From: Monilinia fructicola
Lineage: Eukaryota; Ascomycota; Leotiomycetes; Helotiales; Sclerotiniaceae
Direction of reading: 5' to 3'
Assembly (NCBI GenBank): GCA_008692225.1
Contig: VICG01000003.1
Span: 2,907,501-2,971,500, forward strand
DNA: 64,000 bases
Below, one piece after another: positions 1 to 10,852 of this stretch. How positions within the stretch are numbered: position 1 is the first letter of the stretch; the number at the start of each line of letters is the position of its first letter. The notes beneath the pieces are model-generated. The model searched no databases. It was not told the DNA's origin and saw only the letters and a program-made list of their open reading frames with translations. The translations under genes were made by a program, and so were the position numbers.

Positions 1-359
1 GACAAGGAAGAAATTTCTTGGTGATTGTAGTGATGACAACTCCTTTGTACATTAATTTATTCTTGATTCTTTTGACAGGGAGGACTTATAATAAGTCTCC
101 TGATTCCATATCAAATTTTGACAAGCAAAACTGATCCCTCATATTCTTCTTGAACTGCAATTCTACGACTGAGTGAGTGACTTCTGGTAAAATAGTATTT
201 TGAATGAAGAAAGATCTTTTCGTTCCCACTATACTCTGTATTTTGAAGATATGACCTAAGCTAATGGGTCTAGGAAGATTTTCATTGTTCCTCCACCTTT
301 CACACTTGATCACTTGACAAGAATTGGTTCCTCATCATCTGGGAGCTCTATCATCAAAA
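1..359. other. left-edge intergenic sequence
   Basis: No gene is supported here. A 75-codon minus-strand ORF (86-313) has no recognisable motif. The stretch probably holds the upstream region of the gene starting at 360. Confidence 0.4.
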
Positions 360-1338
360 ATGGCCGATAATAAAGGTAAAGGTAATGGCCAGGGAAGGAG
401 AGCAGAGGAGATGTTTTCAACTATGCTTGCAACTGTCAAAGTCTTAGTAGAAGAGCTCAAGTCGATGCGTAAAAGGGTAGATGGTTCCATTGAAGCCTTT
501 ACTGAATTCGCAAAAGAATCTCGAGAGCCGAATGAAAAGTTGCAGGATTCCATTCAAGAGTTGACAAATTCTGTCAAAGAGCTATTGCCAGACAAGAATT
601 TATCAACCTCGATTGATGAAATCATGAAATTCACAAAAGAACTTAACACTGTAGACAAGAAATTGGCAAACGCCGCTATAAAGCTTCTTGAATCGACGGA
701 TAAGCTTCGAGAATCAGACGAGAAGATTTCGAGCGTTATTGAGGACGTCCTTAGTTCAATGAAAAGGCCTCGAGTGCCAGACAAGTATGATATTGCACTT
801 AATCGAGCTGCTCTTGAAGCAGTTGATGGAAAGCCTGCTTTTGTGGGCTTGATCCATCTCGAACATAGTTCCAAATCTGATGAGGATCCTCATGTATGGC
901 GTAAGTGTCACTTTTTTGGAGAAATCTCCACTTACTTACCCATTTGTCTCTGCCTAGCTAATATCCATTCAATCAATAGAGGGCATCACTCTCCACGCCC
1001 ACGATCGACCCTTCACGATCCGCGTCCTCATGCAACACATCCAAACCGTCATCTCGAACCTTCATCCCAAAAGCCCCACAAGTGGTATCGAGCTCACGAA
1101 AGTTTCCTTGATCTGGGATAATGTCGGAATACCAAAAAATAGTCCTCTTACTAGAGAATATCAGGTTCAGGGTCGTGGTGAAGCTGATGAGTCTGGTCAG
1201 GAGAATGCCCTTGTCAGCGATAGTCTAGACGCAATGATGGCTAGAGGTGGTTGTGATCATATCTATGTCAAGTATCGTCTTGATAAGGTGGATCATGCGG
1301 AGTGGTGCGGACGTGAGATGAGTGTTGGAATAGAGTAG
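360..1338 (+). CDS. unrecognised coiled-coil-like protein, two exons
   Basis: Exons 360-900 and 980-1338 give about 299 residues. The intron starts GTAAGT at 901 and ends in AG at 979; joining in phase 1 keeps the frame to the TAG stop at 1336-1338. I chose ATG 360 because it opens the hydrophilic body; an in-frame ATG at 324 would add 12 residues. Residues about 20-150 are rich in Lys, Glu, Ser and Leu with heptad-like spacing (VKVLVEELKSM, NSVKELL, ELNTVDKKL), which suggests coiled-coil helices. The second exon encodes a more globular segment containing FTIRVLMQHIQTVISNL. I do not recognise the family and assign no function. Confidence 0.6.
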
Positions 1339-2196
1339 AGAAGCAGATGGATCGTTGGGTGCAAAATGGCCATGGGGATTGATGATTGTTTTGGGGAATT
1401 GTGACGGGAGGTTGAAGTTTGCTGGAGCTGCAAATAAAACCAGCGTAATGGTTGATGATCATGAGGCATTACCTTTTTGGTAAAAGATAACACAATGCAA
1501 TGCATTTCAAAAATTGATTTGATGTTGAAGCTGATGGATGAATAATCTTACTTGAACCTCACTGGACAAACCCCGTGACAAGCTTGGACCATCATGAATG
1601 TGAAGAACAAGCGGGGAGCCCTGGAGTCACGTGCATTTGCAACGTGGAAGTCAAAATATTTCTAGATCAGGTAAGCATCGACTCTCGCTTACTAACGTAG
1701 CCACTAGGTAGTATCTACCTCCCTCCCTCCTTCCTTCCTTCTTCCTTCATTCCTCCTTTCCTTCCTCCTTACCTGCCTTCCTCCCTGCCTGCCTTCCTAC
1801 CTTGTAAGATTACACGATGCATCGACTAACCTTACCAATTGCAAGGGAGGTACTGGGTACTAGGTAGATTGGAACATTTGAAAAGTCCTCATATAAAAAC
1901 ATCTAATACTCGAGTACTTCCCGCATCACAGGTTACATGCAAGACGGCCAGTGCCTTTAAACACAATCAACATTTAGAACAAATTTGCAGTCCATTACCT
2001 AGGTACTTCCATTGCTTCCATTGCTTCCATTACTTCCATTACTTTCATTAATCTCACCACTTTCATTATCTCCGTTACCTTTCGTTACTTGCATTGCTTC
2101 TCGTCGATTTATCATTCATATCAATAGCATTAAAGCTTTAGACTGGTCCCACCCCATCCTCCGTCGACTCATCTCCCACTTGTATACCTAGCCAGG
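1339..2196. other. intergenic, pyrimidine-rich tract
   Basis: A C/T-rich run of CTTC/CCTT units lies at about 1718-1805, and a degenerate TTCCAT(T/G)(A/G)C repeat at about 2007-2050. A CACGTG hexamer occurs near 1630. No gene is seen. Confidence 0.5.
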
Positions 2197-2523
2197 ATGG
2201 GTTTGGATCTGATACCCATCGAAATCGATGTATACTTCGGCATGCAAACCGATGGGAGTGCCGAAGTTTCATGGCATACATCGTGGTGGGTGTGTACAGA
2301 TATCACATTCAAGGATCTCGTGCAGAAATGCAACAATTCAGTAATGGAAGAGTATCCTGACACAAATCTCCTTGAGTATACTTTGATCATCAATATGGCG
2401 TCGGGAGCGGTGGTCAATGAAACTAACATTGGAGCTGTGATGAGGACTGCTAAAGCCAGGGGGGACAAATTCATGCCACTCTACAACAGGACCCGTTCTT
2501 CACTAGCATGTGCTCCAATATAG
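2197..2523 (+). CDS. unrecognised small protein
   Basis: A single-exon ORF of 108 codons with ATG at 2197 and a TAG stop at 2521-2523. The composition is protein-like rather than low-complexity (TSWWVCTDITFKDLVQKC near residues 28-45). I see no signal peptide or membrane segment. The middle (TFKDLVQ..., later an M..AKARG element) resembles the second exon of the gene at 360-1338 in order and spacing, which may mean a shared domain; this is by eye only. Whether a downstream intron extends the protein cannot be told from sequence. Function unknown. Confidence 0.45.
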   Translation: MGLDLIPIEIDVYFGMQTDGSAEVSWHTSWWVCTDITFKDLVQKCNNSVMEEYPDTNLLEYTLIINMASGAVVNETNIGAVMRTAKARGDKFMPLYNRTRSSLACAPI

Positions 2524-3002
2524 GAGAATATGCCTTTGGATTCGACAAAATCATAAGTGAGTTCATATATACATCCAAGCATGAGATGAGATGAGTCCAT
2601 GGCGTGTGGTATTCATTTGACAATCCATTTCTAACTGATAATCTAGATATGTCGATTTAACGGATCATTCAGCAACATGTTCGAATTGGGAGAATCAGAA
2701 CGAAATGCTCTTTCTGTGTTGAGATACCTCTCATCCGAAATCGAGAAGTCGCGAGCGTTTCCAAGACGCCTTCCTTTGCTGAAAAGACCTGTAGACCCAT
2801 TGCGTACCAAATTCCTCTTTCTCATGCCAAAATCCCAATCAATTTTCAGTTTCTCAATCTCTCTTCTTTGATTCCTCTCCCTCTCCCTCAACAACGGAAA
2901 AACAAAAACAAAAAAAATACGCTTGCACAATTCTTTGCTCTTTCTGTTCTTACATTTTTGAAGCACACATCTACATTAAAACAAACATCAATTTAAAAAA
3001 CG
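2524..3002. other. promoter region of the acid phosphatase gene
   Basis: No gene supported. C/T-rich then A-rich sequence just before ATG 3003 looks like a fungal 5' untranslated leader. Confidence 0.4.
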
Positions 3003-4460
3003 ATGAATCTTTCAAAACTTCGGCTATGGGCCATTTTTCTTGGCTCAACTTTGGCAAGTGTTCCTACACCACCTGTTGTACCATCAATACACCCGCAATC
3101 AACGGTTGAGCCAGCTCTTACTGCAATATTTGCGGCCCAAGCGACCCAACAAGCAATTTCTCCCGTTTCAGACGTCGGTGGTGAAGTTTTTAGCAGATTC
3201 GTCCAGATATGGCTTGAAAACATGGTAAGATATCAATCACCCCAAGTTCCATGATTCAAATCAAACTCTCCTTACTATAGACTAATAGTTCTGACACAGA
3301 ATATCAAAGGAGCAACCAATGACCCCAACTTTCAATGGCTTGCGACACAAGGCATAACACTCACCAACTATTGGGGGGTGACACATCCTTCTCAACCAAA
3401 CTATTGTGCTGTTGTAGGAGGTGATACATTTGGCATGGATGCAGATGAATTTGTTCAAATTCCTGCCAACATATCCACTGTAGTAGATTTACTTGACACT
3501 AAAGGCATCTCTTGGGGTGAATACCAGGAAGATATACCCTATCCTGGTTTCGAAGGTTGGAACTTTTCGAACACAGATCCCTTTCAAGAGGATTATGTAC
3601 GCAAACACAATCCCCTGGTCATGTTCAACTCTGTCACCAGCAATGCTACCAGACTCAGTTTGATCAAGAGCTTCAAACTGTTTGAAGAAGATCTGGCAAA
3701 CAAAACTCTTCCACAGTGGTCATTCCTTACACCGAACATGACAAACAATGGCCATGATTCCAATGATACCGTAGCCGGGAATTGGTCTCGTATGTTCCTT
3801 GAGCCTTTGCTTAATAATGATTATTTCATGAACGATACTTTGGTCGTACTGACCTGGGACGAGAACAGCGAAAATGATGAGGAGAACAAACTATTTGCTA
3901 TCCTTATCGGTGGTGCTATTCCACCAGCTTTCAAGAATACTACCGACGATACATTCTACAACCACTATAGTATGCTTTCTACCATACAACTCAACTGGGG
4001 ACTCCCCTCTCTTGGTCGCTGGGATTGTGGTGCAAATGTCCTTGGGCTTGTCGCCAGCAAAGCAGGATACGATAACTATGCTGTCAACACCACCAAGCTG
4101 CTTTTCAATTCCTCATACCCAGGTCCTTTATCAACGGAGAGATTTGATCCAATTTGGCCTTTGCCCGACACTAAAGCAAATTGTGGTTCAGGTCAGGGAG
4201 TCTTGAAAAGGATTGTTGATGAATGGGGCAGATCCGATGGCACATATAATTATACCGACTCTTATCCATATGATGATGTTAGCGGAGACAACGCAGGAGG
4301 TGAAGCCCGGCCAGTAAGCACGACAATATTGCCAAGTACACCTACATCTGTGCCCTCACCCATCCGTCCAAAGAAATCGGAAGCCATGGACTTGAAGTAT
4401 GGTAGAGGCAGTTCAGTGGCATTGATGATAGGATTTGTCTTTGTGTTGCTGATGGGCTAG
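3003..4460 (+). CDS. secreted, probably GPI-anchored acid phosphatase / phosphoesterase family protein
   Basis: Exons 3003-3224 and 3300-4460 encode about 460 residues; the intron has GTAAGA at 3225 and AG at 3299 and joins in phase 0. Residues 1-20 form a hydrophobic signal peptide (LWAIFLGSTLA). The body matches the fungal PhoA-like phosphoesterase family (Pfam Phosphoesterase, which also contains phospholipase C): THPSQPNYCAVVGGD near residue 102, TWDENSENDEENK near 286, and NHYSMLSTIQLNWGLPSLGRWD near 328. These positions carry the Asn/His/Asp/Glu residues that bind metal in the family. Many NxT/NxS sequons are present. The C-terminus ends in a hydrophobic stretch (VALMIGFVFVLLMG) after a Ser/Thr/Pro-rich stem, as in GPI-anchored proteins. 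Expected role: release of phosphate from organic esters at the cell surface. It lies 1.5 kb upstream of a phosphate transporter on the same strand. Confidence 0.85.
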
Positions 4461-5949
4461 ATTCTAGGTATTGTTGGAGAGGAAGCATCTCAACATGGAT
4501 GAATCTGGGAGCTCCTTTGAGTCGCAACTTGCCTTGGTATGCATAACCTCATCAGCCAATGTTTGTTAAACCGTCGGCCTGTATTAGAAAGTATGATCTT
4601 TAGTTACCAAAATTAAATTCTCTACTCCAGCCAGCCATAGTTCTAGCTATGGGTTACTTTGCTTCTATTCACATTGATCCATTCATTTTTCAATTGCTCG
4701 CATCCCTATTGCAAGTGAATTTCTAAGGAATAAACGCGCCGAAGAAAATGGTTTATTAGGCCTACTTCATTCTCTCGTCTCTCCCAAGGTGATACTGTCT
4801 GTGTACCTGTACCCTCCCCACCATGTAAATGTTCCAGAACTATCTGCCACCATACGCACGGAGTACACCGGATCAGATAGCGGGACGACCGAGAACCCAA
4901 GAGAATGTTTCGATTACACGACAGCACGAGAAAGACGCCATGATTGATTCATGCATCAGGGTACGACTGTATTGAGATGTCAGTGGAGAGCGGAGACGTG
5001 CGGGGGATGACCACATAGATTCATCTGATCTTGAATCGTTTCCAATTGATTAACGATAGTTCTAATATCAATAAGCTTGAGAGTGTCTACTCTGTGCTTG
5101 CCCTTGCTACTCCGTATAGTAACAACGTGCCTCCATCCATCATTCAACCAATCATAAATCAACCATCATCTGCATGCTTGAATTCTTCGTCATAAGTGGA
5201 TCCCAGATAGATCAGCTCCATCCAATCACATGCTCGCTAGCCTCAGTGGCTTGGTTACGCCACAGGAACTGAACTGTCAAATTAGCGTTACTGTATCAAG
5301 CCTTACTTTTATCTCCCGGTCTACTTGTATGCTTGTCATTTTACATGAGATGCCCGTGGACCCGTCTGTAAAATCTTTCCAAGCTCAGCAGCCCAGCCAC
5401 AAATCAGATTGAACCTTCTATTTCGTTCCACTTGTATTCCATTGTCACTTACTTGGTCACCTCACCGGTAACATCATCGGCAACTTCGTTATACATACAT
5501 TAGTGCAAAGCGTGAACAAGATTTGTGCACTTGCTTGAGAAATGGATAGCATTTGTCTCCACTTTCTCCTGCATTAAGCTCACAGATGTACATGTCCTGA
5601 CCGCAATATGTTGTTATCTTGCCAATTATATCATCCATTGACAACAGCCTGATATTGGAGATTGAAATTACTCAAAATAGCTTCCTCATCCGTCGTTTTT
5701 CATCCCTCCTCTAATTCACAGCTTAGCCAGTTCCATCGACCCAGAATCGATAAGGTAACATCATCGAAACGACTGGACAGGGGAGGGAGCTCAACTACTG
5801 ATAGGCGCCAACATCCACTTGAAGATTACGAAGAATTTGAGCTCATTGAGTATCCCGGCGCGCGAGAGCACCAAGCTCCGGGATCGCATATTACTGAAAG
5901 TGAGAGAAAAAGGGCGGAAAAGAGGAAAAGACTTGACGAGCTAGACGAG
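4461..5949. other. intergenic between the two phosphate genes
   Basis: About 1.5 kb with only short unconvincing ORFs. An ORF from 5662 runs in frame into the transporter; it could be an N-terminal extension, but the conserved SPX start lies at 5950. Confidence 0.45.
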
Positions 5950-8758
5950 ATGAAGTTTTCGCACAGCATACAGTTCAATGCTGTTCCTGATTGGAGTAGT
6001 CATTACATCGCTTATAGCAATTTGAAGAAGCTGTAAGTCTTGTCGCGAACCCTGTCTTGAATGGTGCTGATAGGGATATCTTTGGTAGAATCTACCAACT
6101 CGAGCAAAATGTGCATCGGCCTTCTACTGCCGTCGAAGACGCCGAAAACTCCCCTCTTCTGAGACCGGCCGAAGACCCAGATACAATCTTTCGAAGAGCG
6201 CTAGATGCGGAATTGGAAAAAATATCTTCTTTCTATGAAGGCAAGGAGCTGGAAATTTACGGAGAAGTATCAGAATTGTTGAAGGAGGAAGAGGCATTCG
6301 AGGCAGAGGTTCTGGAAAACAATCAAACAGATGGTGCAAATGGATTTGATGGGAATGGCCGGCCAAGAGCATCTAGTGGCGATCGACCGCGACAGGGTAG
6401 CGTCTTCAGGACTTTTAATCCAAAGGGAAGACGTCCAAGTACAATAAGTCGATCAATAGATGAGGGCGTGGAAGACAGTGACGACGAGGATGATGAGAAC
6501 ACTGCGCTACGCAAACCATCCAGGCGTCCAAGCAATCATAGGAGCAAAAGCACTCCTTACGATGTGAATACTGGAGCGGCTGATGACATGCGTGCTTCTA
6601 CGGAATTTGTCAAATCTGTACGACGCAGTAGTCAGACCTATGACGATTTCGCAGAGCAGGCATTCAATGCATTATATTCCTCTGGGATCACGTTGAAAAA
6701 GCGCGCCGTGGGTCTATATGTGTCACTATGTGAATTGAAGTCATTCGTTCAGCTCAACCAGACGGGTTTCAAGAAAGTCTGCAAGAAATATGATAAGATC
6801 CTGGATAGAAACTTGAAGTCGAAATACCTTCAGGATGTGGTAGCTCCAGCATACCCTTTTCTCCCCGGGACACTCAAAAGAATCGAAGAGAATATATCAA
6901 AGAATAGAGCGTATGTATGCCAACGTGGTAACGCATGGAGATGTCGACCTGGCAAAGAAGGAATTGCGATTGCATCTACGTGAACATGTGGTTTGGGAAA
7001 GAAATACTGTCTGGAGAGAGATGATCGGGATTGAGAGGAAGGCTCAGGCTGCGAATATGGGTATCAGGAGAACTCTACTCGGTGCGGATAATGATCCATC
7101 CAAACTTCGCTTGCAAGGTGATGATGCAGATATTGCTGAGATGAAGGAACTCTCAACACCTGTTGGAAGAGTAAAATGCCCGAGATGGCTTTTTCAGTTC
7201 GACAATGTTCACCTTGGTTGGAATCATCACCATCTTCATTCTGCTACTCCTTATTCCAATCATGAAGAAAGTGGAACAGCAAAATTGTTTAGCAATGTTG
7301 ATATTTGTCAGTTTACTATGGGCTACCGAGGTAAGCAACGAAGAATCCCCCTGAAACTCCGAGACGTTTGATTAATTGTCCTTTAGGTCATACCTCTCTT
7401 CGTTACATCCCTCATGATTCCCTTCCTCTGTGTGCTTCTGGGAGTGGTTCGTTCTGATGAAAAACCCCATCATCGATTGGAAGCTCCAGCGGCGGCAAAA
7501 TATATCTTCTCCGCAATGTGGACTCCAGTCATCATGTTGTTGCTTGGTGGATTTACAGTAGCTGCAGCATTGTCAAAATATGACATTGCCAAAAGAATAG
7601 CCACTTTCGTATTGAGTAGAGCAGGCACAAAACCAAGAACAGTACTCGTCACCAATATGTTTGTAGCAGCGTTCGCAAGTATGTGGATTAGTAATGTTGC
7701 CGCACCCGTCTTGTGTTTCTCAATCATCCAGGTAAGCTTGAAAATTCCATTTACTGAGATTTGTTACTGACAAAACTAGCCCATGCTTCGTAACCTTCCA
7801 TCCGAATCTCAAATGTCGAAAGCAGTCATTCTTGGTATTGCACTTTCATCTAACATTGGTGGGATGCTCTCTCCAATTGCGTCCCCGCAAAACATTGTCG
7901 CTCTTCAGATTATGTCTCCACAACCAGATTGGGGAACTTGGTTCTTTATCGTCTTACCGGTCGGTATAATTTCCATCATCCTGATTTGGATACTCTTACT
8001 TCTTACCTTTAAGCCTGGTCGTGGAACTACAATCGTTCCCATTCGCCCAGTCAAAGATGCATTTTCTGGTGTTCAATGGTTCATCACTCTAGTAACTCTC
8101 GGCACCATTGTTCTTTGGTGTGTCAGCCATCAACTTGAATGGATCTTTGGTGATATGGGAGTGGTCGCAATCATTCCAATAATTCTGTTCTTCGGAACTG
8201 GTATTCTTACCAAGGAAGATTTTAATAACTTCTTATGGACGATCATCATTCTTGCCGCTGGAGGACTTTCCCTTGGGAAAGCTGTCAATTCGTCAGGATT
8301 GTTACATACTATTGCCGGAGAAATTACTGCAAGCGTTGACGGCTACAGTTTGTATAGCGTGCTAGTTGTATTTTCTTGTCTCGTCTTGGTCGTTGCAACA
8401 TTTATTAGTCATACCGTCGCAGCTCTTATTATTCTTCCATTGGTTCATAGTGTTGGAGCAGGTATGGAAGAACCACATCCTAATCTTTTGGTTATGGGTG
8501 CCACATTAATGTGTAGTGCTGCCATGGGATTGCCTACTAGTGGTTTCCCTAACATGAGTATGTATATTCCTAACCATTTCTTTCAAGTACAACACTTACT
8601 GATGATATATAGCTGCAATTATGATGGAAGATTCACAAACGGGACAAAGATACTTACAAGTGAAACATTTTATCACTCGTGGCGTCCCAGCAAGTATCCT
8701 TACATGGCTAGTAGTCATTTCAGTTGGATATGGATTGATGAGAGTGGTTGGGATGTAA
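5950..8758 (+). CDS. SPX-domain low-affinity phosphate transporter (Pho87/90/91 type), with two frame breaks
   Basis: Exons 5950-6032, 6089-7330, 7387-7731, 7780-8557 and 8613-8758; all introns are GT...AG, 48-56 nt. The start MKFSHSIQFNAVPDWSSHYI is a canonical SPX N-terminus. SPX continues to about residue 330 with an acidic, Ser-rich insert (SDDEDDEN). From about residue 395 a polytopic anion-permease domain follows (CITMFS/Na-sulphate symporter family), with SNIGGMLSPIASPQN and AAMGLPTSGFPNM. SPX domains sense inositol pyrophosphates and gate phosphate uptake. As read, the frame breaks twice in exon 2. Conserved coding sequence moves from one frame to the next by one extra base at about 6903 (after EENISK) and again in the T5 run 7190-7194 (after CPRWLF). 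Removing both bases leaves a length divisible by three, about 863 residues. No intron fits either site. This is either sequencing or assembly error, or a recent pseudogene; the remaining exons are intact. Confidence 0.85.
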
Positions 8759-9268
8759 TATTTGATCTGTACTGTTCTATTTTCATATCAGATATTACTA
8801 AATTAGAATGCGATTTGGGACAGGGAAGGAATTTCATGGACAATAAATGTAGCGCAGCATTGCAGCGTGGGAGTCTGGGAGTCGGGAGTCTCATGTTTTA
8901 AATGGTTGTCGTAATTAGGATAGCCAATCATAATTTCGAATTTGCCAGCATTTCCCATTCCACATTCTTCTCTATTCGCAAGATCTACATTCTCATGACG
9001 AAATTTTCATTCCTCATGAACCACCTCGCTGCCAGATTTCCTCGAGTAGAGAGTTCTCAGGAATGCGGATCCAAGGTTTCGTGTTTGGTGTGTGTAAGTT
9101 GGTGCGTGGTGAGGTGTAAGTATATCTGAACCATCCCCATCCCCAAACCCTCTCTCCCTTCTTCGCCTTTTCCATCTCTCTTTCCACCTCTCCACCTCTT
9201 CCTCTCTCTCACCCAGCATTTCCCCACAACGACAACACCACCACCACCACAACAACAACAAAACAACC
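8759..9268. other. intergenic, no gene seen
   Basis: A 3' flank followed by a C-rich leader (9130-9268, CCAC and CAA runs) just before ATG 9269. Confidence 0.4.
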
Positions 9269-10151
9269 ATGCACCTCCCCATCTTCCCCCTCACTCTCAC
9301 CCTCATCCTCTCCCTCACCCTCCCCCACGCCATCGCCGTCCCAGCCCCAGCCCCCACCCCCGCCCTCTCCCCCGACGACCTCATCCCCGCCCGCGCACAA
9401 GGCCGCGTCATCGCGCGCCTCGCCCTCGGACCCCCCGCGCGCCTCCCCGCACGCCAGGCGCCCGCCGACGACGCGCCCGCGCCCAGCTCCGACATCGCGC
9501 CCCCGCGCGCGGACGGCCTCGTGCCGTTCGCGGGCGGGGGGCCCGTGCTGGGGAAATTCGTCAAGCCGAGTTTTACGCCGGGCCCGAGCGATAACGTGCT
9601 GCCGTTTCCGAATAGCGTGGTGAGTTGCGTGTGGTTTTTTTTTTCTTGTGTGTGTGTGTGTGTGTGTGTTTTTGGTGGGGGGTGGTGGCGTGGGTTGATA
9701 TTTTTTTGGGGGGGGAAGGGGTTTGCGGAGAGGCGCGGTGCTGACGTTTGGTTGTGAAGAGGCGCGGGGGAGTACAGTATCGTGATCGGGATCGTGATCG
9801 GGATCGTGATCAGAAACACAAACGCAAACACACACCTTCTAATGTGTGTATCTCCCTCATTGTCCCAATTCGTCTACATCCACATTCCCATGCCCATGCC
9901 CATGCCCATGCCCATGCACGTGCACAGAACGCTCGCTAACCCCCCTCTCTCCAACCCAGGCCTTCTGTCCCTACCCCGGCACAGCCTACTGCTGCAACCC
10001 GAATCCCGGCACGGGCGGCACCCTCTGCCGATGGAATGGCGATGGGCATTTGGCGGGCTGCGAGCTGGTCACGGGCGGGGAGAGCGTTTGCTGTGGTAGC
10101 TTGGGGTGCAAGGGGATGGAGGGGTTGAGGGAGCCGATCGGTACTGTTTAG
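9269..10151 (+). CDS. small secreted cysteine-rich protein, hydrophobin-like cysteine order
   Basis: Exons 9269-9619 and 9960-10151 give about 180 residues; the 340-nt intron (GTGAGT...CCCAG, phase 0) is long for this window and full of simple repeats. Residues 1-23 are a strong signal peptide (LPIFPLTLTLILSLTLPHA). A Pro/Ala-rich linker follows, then eight cysteines at about residues 120-167 in the order C, CC, C, C, CC, C with gaps of 7, 10, 10, 9 and 4. Hydrophobins share this order, but the gaps here are shorter than usual for class I or II, so I call it only hydrophobin-like. Exon 1 is strikingly GC-rich with C-ending codons, unlike neighbouring genes. Alternative: an unrelated small disulphide-rich secreted protein. 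Confidence 0.65.
9620..9959 (+). repeat. simple repeats inside the long intron
   Basis: The intron contains a (TG)n run at about 9645-9670, two or three copies of a CGGGATCGTGAT unit at about 9779-9812, and a (CATGCC)n hexamer array at about 9885-9917. Confidence 0.75.
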
Positions 10152-10852
10152 GGGAGGGGAAGGGCTCCGAGTTTTTGCCTTTCGTCTGGCTTGTTGGGGT
10201 TTGGTGATGGATTGGGTTGGATTGGGCTGGGGAGAGGTGTAGTTTGAGGTTGTTGCGATTACAATGTATCGTTTATTGGTTGGTTGGTTTATTTATTTAT
10301 TTATTTATTCATTTATTTGCTTGCTTGCAATACATTTCACAACTCGTACATACCGTGTCTCGCCGTGGGAATCTTTCGTGCTCTTTGGTTTTCCCCCGGT
10401 TGGCTTATTTCTTTCCTCGAGTCGAAATTTATAGCGTGAGGGTATGGCCATAGAAGTAATCGACATAGCAAGTCCGGGATCCACGATGGGGCCTCCTGCT
10501 GCGTGAATGACATGTCTGTCATCTCCATTCCCGCATTGCCCCGACTGCAGGAGAAAAGAAGTTCATTTTTGTTTGCTGTTCAACACGGTCACCGCCGTAT
10601 TTTTGTCAGGGAGCATTTTCCAGTTGTGCTGCCATTTGGAGAATTCTTGGATCATTGTGTGTGATATAATCACCGAGAACCATATAGCATTCCAGCATGT
10701 TTTACAATATGATATCATGTTTCGATTCTTCAAGCTACACCACTGGCGGTTCCGCAGACTCCATCTTGCAGATAATGGTAGGACGAGGTCAAGGAACTAC
10801 GAGACACCTCATTCCAATCTCGTCCTCGTCTGGAAGAACAAGCACTTATTCA
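10152..10852. other. intergenic, no gene seen
   Basis: Holds a TTTA microsatellite at about 10288-10318. Nothing coding is convincing. Confidence 0.4.

Noticed and set aside
7171..7197. Possible 27-nt intron GTAAAA...TTTCAG at the second transporter frame break
   Set aside because: Too short to splice, and its length is a multiple of three so it would not fix the frame.
9007..9831. 274-codon minus-strand ORF opposite the cysteine-rich gene
   Set aside because: Antisense shadow of a GC-rich exon and simple repeats; the + strand has signal peptide, splice sites and cysteine pattern.
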